Below, piece after piece: positions 59,427-64,000 of a stretch of 64,000 nucleotides of DNA. Source of the stretch: Agrobacterium tumefaciens (GTDB taxonomy: Bacteria; Pseudomonadota; Alphaproteobacteria; Rhizobiales; Rhizobiaceae); the NCBI RefSeq assembly GCF_017726655.1, contig NZ_CP072308.1:806001-870000 (forward strand), in the 5' to 3' direction. The notes beneath the pieces were generated by a model. That model was not told the origin of the DNA. It ran no database searches and saw only the letters and a list, made by a program, of their open reading frames with translations. Position 1 is the stretch's first letter, and each line of letters starts with the position of its first letter. A program made the position numbers and the translations under genes.

Positions 59427-60272
59427 ATGAGTGATGCCGCCCCATCTTTTCCGGCCTCGTGGAATATCGAGGCCGCAAAAGAGATTGCCGATACGCCGGC
59501 AGGGGTGGTGTACGAGCTTATGCGCAGCAACGGCTCCCTTGCCGTCGCCAAGGTTCTGAAGAAAAAAGCCTTGAAGGACAGCCTTCGCGGCGCGGATTTC
59601 ATCGAATGGCGCGCCGGTGTCGGCTGCGTCGAACTGCTCGACCGCTCCGATGACATTCTGCTGATGGAACATGCCGGCACGGAAACCCTTCGCGACGTGC
59701 TGTTCCGGGACGGCGACGACGATGCCGCAACGGAAATCGCCGCCGAGGTCCTGCTCCGATATCACCAGCCTTCCGATCAGCCGCCGCCGTCCAGCCTACT
59801 GACGCTGCCGCTCTATTTCGAAAGCCTGTTCCGCAAGGCCGAACAGGACCGTACTGACGGCGTGGACAGCCCCTATATCGAGGGCGCCGCGCTGGCGCAG
59901 GCGCTGATCGACCGGCAGCGAGATATCAAGCCGCTGCACGGCGATCTGCATCACGAGAACATCATGCGCAGTGAACGCGGCTGGATCATCATCGACCCGG
60001 CAGGCCTGATCGGCGACGCGGCGCTTGATGTCGCCAACATGTTCTCCAATCCGCTCGACCGTTTCGACCTCACCCGCAGCGAAGCGCGCATCGCCTCCAT
60101 GGCCGCAATCTTTGCGAAGGCGCTGCAACGGGATGAACGACTGTTGCTGCAATATGCCTTCGCTTATGGCTGCCTCTCGGCCGCCTGGCATGATGAAGAC
60201 GGCAATGCCGAAGAGCGCGACAACGAGCTTGCTGTCGCGGCAGCCATCAAAAACGTACTTCGACAGTTCTGA
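59427..60272 (+). CDS. Aminoglycoside/hydroxyurea-type phosphotransferase (APH(6)/Hur family)
   Basis: A 281-residue kinase-like protein. The catalytic loop is HGDLHHENIM (catalytic Asp near 172) and the metal motif is IIIDPAGLIGDAALDVANMF, both as in the APH(6)/streptomycin and hydroxyurea kinase family. It follows argC by 10 bases. Chromosomal relatives may act on cell metabolites rather than antibiotics; resistance should not be assumed. It is convergent with ctaA, 6 bases away. Confidence 0.85.
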   Translation: MSDAAPSFPASWNIEAAKEIADTPAGVVYELMRSNGSLAVAKVLKKKALKDSLRGADFIEWRAGVGCVELLDRSDDILLMEHAGTETLRDVLFRDGDDDAATEIAAEVLLRYHQPSDQPPPSSLLTLPLYFESLFRKAEQDRTDGVDSPYIEGAALAQALIDRQRDIKPLHGDLHHENIMRSERGWIIIDPAGLIGDAALDVANMFSNPLDRFDLTRSEARIASMAAIFAKALQRDERLLLQYAFAYGCLSAAWHDEDGNAEERDNELAVAAAIKNVLRQF

Positions 60273-60278
60273 GCGGCC

Positions 60279-61397
60279 TCAGTCCCTGACTTCGACCGAA
60301 ACGGGCGCGGGATATTCTCCGATGAAACCGCGCCAATGGGCGACCGCAAAGCCCAGCACGAACAGCGCCATGCCCTGATGGGCGAGCGCGACATGGATAT
60401 CCACATGCAGCAAAAGCGTGGTGACGCCCAGCGCGGCCTGAATGGAGACGAGCACGAAGAAAAGCACTGCGCGTCGGGCGTGTGGCGTGCCGGGCAAGGC
60501 GCGGGCCATTGATGCCATATGCCACAGCGTGGCGGCAAACAGTGTGTAAGCACCCAGACGATGGATGAACTGAACCGTCTTCGGATTTTCGAAAAGGTTG
60601 ATCCACCAAGGCTGCTGCAGGAAAAGATCGCCCGGCACCAGCGAGCCATCCATCAACGGCCAGGTATTGTAGGAAAGGCCGGCATTCAGCCCTGCCACCA
60701 GCGCGCCGAGATAAATCTGGAAAAGACAGAGAACCGTCAACAAGGCCGCAAAGCCCCTGCCCGTCTTTTCATTGGCGGCATCAGGCGAATGGTGCGACAG
60801 TCCGCGCAGAATCCACATGCAACCCGCAAAGATAAGGCAGGCGATCGTCAGATGCGTGGCGAGACGATATTGCGAGACATCGGTGCGGTTGACGAGGCCT
60901 GATGATACCATCCACCAGCCGATAAAACCTTGAAAACCGCCAAGGGCAAGAAGACCGACGAGTGGCAGGCGCAGACGTTTTTCGATGCGGCCGCTCAGCC
61001 AGAAGTAAGCAAGCGGCAGGGCGAAGATGATGCCGATCGTGCGGGCGAGCAGGCGATGCGCCCACTCCCACCAGAAGATCGTTTTGAACTCGTCGAGCGA
61101 CATGCCCTTGTTGATTTCCTGATATTGGGGGATGCGCTTGTAGAGCTGGAATTCCTCTTCCCACTCAGCGACGGAAAGCGGCGGGATGGCGCCGTGGATC
61201 GGCTTCCACTCGGTGATGGACAGGCCGGATTCGGTGAGCCGCGTCGCCCCGCCGACGAGAACCAGACAGAACAGCGTGAAAAGCACGACCCGCAGCCAGA
61301 TCCGCAGCAGTCGACGGTCCTTCTCCTGTTTCTGCAGGGCAGCCTCCACCACCACTTCCGCCGAACCATGTGCCAACGTTACGCTGTTCGAACGCAT
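60279..61397 (-). CDS. ctaA: Heme A synthase
   Basis: Converts heme O to heme A for cytochrome c oxidase; the COX15/CtaA type 2 form. The 372-residue membrane protein has about eight hydrophobic segments and the conserved stretches VLVGGATRLTESGLSITEWK, FWWEWAHRLLARTIGI and LGAYTLFAATLWHM, with His residues for the two hemes. Among several close ATGs I chose the one preceded by GGAGAC at about 7 bases; longer starts add up to 26 residues. Confidence 0.93.
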   Translation of the reverse strand: MRSNSVTLAHGSAEVVVEAALQKQEKDRRLLRIWLRVVLFTLFCLVLVGGATRLTESGLSITEWKPIHGAIPPLSVAEWEEEFQLYKRIPQYQEINKGMSLDEFKTIFWWEWAHRLLARTIGIIFALPLAYFWLSGRIEKRLRLPLVGLLALGGFQGFIGWWMVSSGLVNRTDVSQYRLATHLTIACLIFAGCMWILRGLSHHSPDAANEKTGRGFAALLTVLCLFQIYLGALVAGLNAGLSYNTWPLMDGSLVPGDLFLQQPWWINLFENPKTVQFIHRLGAYTLFAATLWHMASMARALPGTPHARRAVLFFVLVSIQAALGVTTLLLHVDIHVALAHQGMALFVLGFAVAHWRGFIGEYPAPVSVEVRD

Positions 61398-61524
61398 ATT
61401 TCGGGTCTCCATCATACAGTCATGTTGATTAGCCCCAACCGGCACTACAAAACAAGGCCTCAGGGTTTGCGGCATGGGGTCGCGGCGCTATAGTCGCAAG
61501 ACCAGTTCAATCACGGAAGAATGT

Positions 61525-61737
61525 ATGCCTCCTCGCCTCAGATCGCTTATCGGCACCATCGTCATCATCTGCCTCGTCGTCGCTTACGCCGTGGTGGCGA
61601 CGGCCATTGCATCGGCAGCGCTCGCTCAATCGCCGTGGTGGGTGCATCTTGCGTATTTCGTATTCACTGGGGTTTTGTGGATACTGCCGGCCATGCTCAT
61701 CATCAAATGGATGGCCGGGCCTAAAAAACAGGACTGA
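61525..61737 (+). CDS. DUF2842 family small membrane protein
   Basis: A 70-residue protein of unknown function with two hydrophobic segments (RSLIGTIVIICLVVAYAVVA and the stretch WWVHLAYFVFTGVLWILPAM) and the ending IIKWMAGPKKQD. It is recognised as DUF2842, seen widely beside ctaA in rhizobia. The ATG has CGGAAG upstream. It is divergent from ctaA. Confidence 0.85.
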   Translation: MPPRLRSLIGTIVIICLVVAYAVVATAIASAALAQSPWWVHLAYFVFTGVLWILPAMLIIKWMAGPKKQD

Positions 61738-61833
61738 GCGGCAGCGTCTGCATAACATCCACAGGTCGCAATATTATAAACTGATTGTTTGCCGCTCGAC
61801 GCTATAGTCCCACCGAAACAACCGGAGAGAGTG

Positions 61834-63066
61834 ATGGCGGCTGAGGGGCCTGTCTTCATCAGCGAGAGGCAAGCACCCACCGCCGTCCCAAATGGGCGGC
61901 GCGGTTCCGATCGCCTGTTGATCGACCTCGTGAGGGATGCCGCCACCATTCGCGCCGATTGGGAGCGGCTGGAAAGCGACCCGCTCAATTCGCTTCATCA
62001 GAGTTTCGGCTGGTGCTCCATCTGGGCGCGGACGCAGAACACCCCGTTACTGACGCTTCGCGGACGGCGCGGCGGCGAGACTGTTTTTTTGCTGCCGCTC
62101 GAAATCGTGTCGGAAGGCGGCATTCGCAAGGCCGGTTTTCCCGGCGGCCGCTTCAACAATATCAATACCGGCCTTTTCGAGGCTTCTTTTGCGGAACGGG
62201 AGGGAGAGGACATCGCGTCCGCCATTGCGCGGGAGGCGCCGAAGCTGCTGCATGGCCGGGCGGATGTTCTGGCATTTCAGAATGTACCGCTGATATGGCG
62301 CGGCAGGAAAAACCCTCTGTCACACCTTGCCTCCGTCGAAAACCAGAATCCCGCCTTCCAGCTTCCTCTTTTCGATAGTTTCGAAGCTACACTTCGGCAG
62401 GTCAATGCCAAGAGGCGGCGCAAGAAGTTCCGTATCCAGAGGCGCAGGGCCGAGGAAATGGGTGGCTACAGCCACATCATCGCGCGGACACAAGAGGAAA
62501 AATGCGAAATCCTGCAGGCCTTTTTCCGTCAAAAAGCGGCGCGTTTCGCCTCGCAGGGCATACCCGACGTCTTCCGCGACCAGGGGGTGAAAGCGTTCTT
62601 CCACGATCTGGCCAATTTGCCGGAAGCGGAAACTGACGCCCTGCTGGAGCTGCACGCCATTCGCCTTCATGGCGCAAATGAAGGTGTCGTCGCCGCGATT
62701 GCCGGGCTTTCGCGCAAGCAGGATCACATCATCTGCCAGTTCGGTTCCATCGATGAGGCAGCCTCTGAGTGCAGCCCCGGCGAGTTGCTGTTCTGGCTGA
62801 TGATTGAGCGGGCCTGCCGAGAAAAAGCCGCCCTCTTCGACTTCGGTGTCGGAGACCAGCGTTATAAGCGCAGCTGGTGCCCGGTTTTCACCGTGCAGCA
62901 CGACATATTTCTGGCGTTAACGCTGAAAGGTCGGGTTGCTGCCTCCGGTTACGTGGCCATTGCCCGCATGAAGAGCATGATCAAATCGAGCCCTGCCCTC
63001 TATACGCTCATTCAGCGTCTTCGCGCAGGATGGCGCAAGACCGACACGGCCGCCGGCACCGACTGA
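61834..63066 (+). CDS. GNAT-type acyltransferase (CelD/BioF2-like)
   Basis: A 410-residue protein of the BioF2-like/CelD acetyltransferase family, usually linked to polysaccharide or cell-envelope modification. The N-terminal half has LIDLVRDAATIRADWERLES and HQSFGWCSIW; the C-terminal GNAT half includes HAIRLHGANEGVVAAIAGL and LFDFGVGDQRYKRSWCP. The ATG follows GGAGAGA; an upstream frame of 15 codons is not family sequence. An ExoP-like polysaccharide gene lies next, convergent, consistent with an envelope role. Confidence 0.85.
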   Translation: MAAEGPVFISERQAPTAVPNGRRGSDRLLIDLVRDAATIRADWERLESDPLNSLHQSFGWCSIWARTQNTPLLTLRGRRGGETVFLLPLEIVSEGGIRKAGFPGGRFNNINTGLFEASFAEREGEDIASAIAREAPKLLHGRADVLAFQNVPLIWRGRKNPLSHLASVENQNPAFQLPLFDSFEATLRQVNAKRRRKKFRIQRRRAEEMGGYSHIIARTQEEKCEILQAFFRQKAARFASQGIPDVFRDQGVKAFFHDLANLPEAETDALLELHAIRLHGANEGVVAAIAGLSRKQDHIICQFGSIDEAASECSPGELLFWLMIERACREKAALFDFGVGDQRYKRSWCPVFTVQHDIFLALTLKGRVAASGYVAIARMKSMIKSSPALYTLIQRLRAGWRKTDTAAGTD

Positions 63067-63073
63067 GCATGCG

Positions 63074-64000
63074 TCAGGCCGCGCTGCGATGGCCAGGCTT
63101 GCGCATGCCGGTCATCGGCAGTGCCTCTTCATAACCTGCGGCATCCAGTTCACCCAGTGTCTGCTCGAGAAGATCGCTGTCCTTGCCGGGAACCGAAACG
63201 ACGATTTCGGCTGGCAGGTTGCGCAGCATTTTTCCAAGGCTTGAAATCTGCACCGCGCCGCACTCGACGAGAACCGTATCGTAAGCGTCCGAGAGCGCGC
63301 CGAGTATCATCGTCAGGCGATCGATCGCGCGCATGGCCTCCCGCGGCTGCGCATTGCCGCGCGGCACGATATGAGCGTCGGACAGACGGTCGCCATGAAT
63401 GGTTTCGCCGAAGGCGGCAGCGCCGGCGAGAAGGTCCATGACGCCGGGAAGTCCGGTTTCGGGCGCCATCAGCCGCGTGGGACAGGCAGACGCCGTCATA
63501 TCGACGAGAACGACCGAGCGACCGAGTTCCGAGAGCGCGCGCGCCAGCATGACAGTTGTCGTGGAACCGCTATCACCGGCCGGAGACACAACGGCCGCAA
63601 CCGGTTTGGCAAGGCGGGTCGCAAGATAAGCCGCGACGGCATCGATCGAGAAATCCTCGGATGTCTCCGCATCATCGTGCGCGTTTTCAGAGGCGGCCGG
63701 CGTGGCAGCGGCCGGCTCTTGCCTGTGCGGGGCCGGAGCGACCGCCACGGGCATCATCGGGGCGGAGGCCGCTTCTGCGATAGCGGACTTATACGCCGCA
63801 GCCGGGACCACCTCTACCGCGGCCGGCGGTGTGGTTTCCCGCGCTGCGGCAGTCGGCTTTTCGGGCAAATCGGCAGCCAATTCCTCATCAACCCTCGCAC
63901 GCGAGGGCGGTGGATCGGAACGGGGTGGAACCTGGCTTCTGCCAACCGGCTTCAAGGCGCGTCCGGTAAACAGCTCCACCAGCATGACGACGATGCATGA
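63074..64000 (-). CDS. ExoP/Wzc-type polysaccharide protein, C-terminal part with degenerate P-loop
   Basis: The frame continues past the right edge, so only the C-terminal ~308 residues are visible. It begins near the end of a membrane helix (MLVELFTGRALKP), then a long Ala/Pro/Glu-rich linker (about 20-125), then a CpsD-like nucleotide-binding fold. The Walker A position reads VVSPAGDSGSTTTVML and lacks the essential Lys (GxxGxGKS/T). The A' motif VVLVDMTASACP and B motif VLVECGAVQ also deviate. There is no C-terminal tyrosine cluster. It probably acts as a structural copolymerase or pseudokinase rather than an active BY-kinase. Confidence 0.75.
   Translation of the reverse strand, partial: SCIVVMLVELFTGRALKPVGRSQVPPRSDPPPSRARVDEELAADLPEKPTAAARETTPPAAVEVVPAAAYKSAIAEAASAPMMPVAVAPAPHRQEPAAATPAASENAHDDAETSEDFSIDAVAAYLATRLAKPVAAVVSPAGDSGSTTTVMLARALSELGRSVVLVDMTASACPTRLMAPETGLPGVMDLLAGAAAFGETIHGDRLSDAHIVPRGNAQPREAMRAIDRLTMILGALSDAYDTVLVECGAVQISSLGKMLRNLPAEIVVSVPGKDSDLLEQTLGELDAAGYEEALPMTGMRKPGHRSAA

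Noticed and set aside
1..64000. CRISPR arrays, insertion sequences, prophage or plasmid replication genes
   Set aside because: Looked for on both strands; no regularly spaced direct repeats, transposase, phage or replication initiator sequences were recognised.

Overview
The window is a continuous, GC-rich stretch of chromosome from a member of the Rhizobiales. Gene order, protein sequences and rhizobial markers (divK-pleD, a 14-subunit nuo cluster with extra embedded genes, a short ProS, an alphaproteobacterial ribonuclease J, two-CxxC DinB, GTTC-N7-GTTC LexA operators) point to Agrobacterium or a close Rhizobium relative. This assignment rests on recognition, not on a search. No insertion sequence, prophage, CRISPR array or plasmid function was seen. 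This is core chromosome with a few accessory genes.

Layout. 1-5550: end of topA, then rnr, a DUF983 protein, a NUDIX hydrolase, an MFS transporter and rpmG, all on plus and tightly packed. 5550-6440: a gene-poor gap with an orphan minus-strand terminator. 6440-8200 (minus): divK-pleD, cell-cycle and c-di-GMP control. 8331-11387 (plus): DUF3572, dinB and a secreted L,D-transpeptidase. 11409-15176 (minus): dnaE, preceded by a 28-codon membrane-peptide gene under several LexA boxes. 15243-18890 (minus): proS-lolC-lolD, closed by a strong terminator. 18891-20123: a probable small RNA, a DUF1467 membrane protein and a palindromic intergenic repeat. 20124-38226 (minus): the respiratory complex I operon nuoA-N, with a GFA-family gene between nuoC and nuoD and a small exported protein between nuoD and nuoE, followed by birA and ribonuclease J. 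38661-39375: two identical tRNA-Asp genes and tRNA-Val. 40006-42204: a phytase/esterase-like gene broken by one in-frame TAA. 42471-48067 (minus): hupB, lon, clpX and clpP, a proteostasis block. 48515-54466: diguanylate cyclase, cytochrome P450, SDR with divergent ArsR regulator, cupin, O-acetylhomoserine sulfhydrylase and CoA-binding protein. 55307-63066: EamA transporter, rplM-rpsI, agmatinase/arginase-family enzyme, argC, APH(6)/Hur-like kinase, ctaA, DUF2842 and a CelD/BioF2-like acyltransferase. The window ends inside an ExoP/Wzc-type polysaccharide protein whose nucleotide-binding motifs are degenerate.

How parts fit together. The nuo operon builds the proton-pumping NADH dehydrogenase; many of its genes overlap by 1-10 bases, which suggests coupled translation. 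hupB, lon, clpX and clpP form a nucleoid/proteolysis neighbourhood, and lon has a possible heat-shock promoter. The SOS response appears at the small membrane-peptide gene upstream of dnaE and possibly at dinB. The most notable find is the LexA-controlled 28-residue membrane peptide at 15015-15101. Its size, topology and regulation resemble SOS-induced cell-division inhibitors such as Caulobacter SidA (29 residues), but the function is inferred, not shown.
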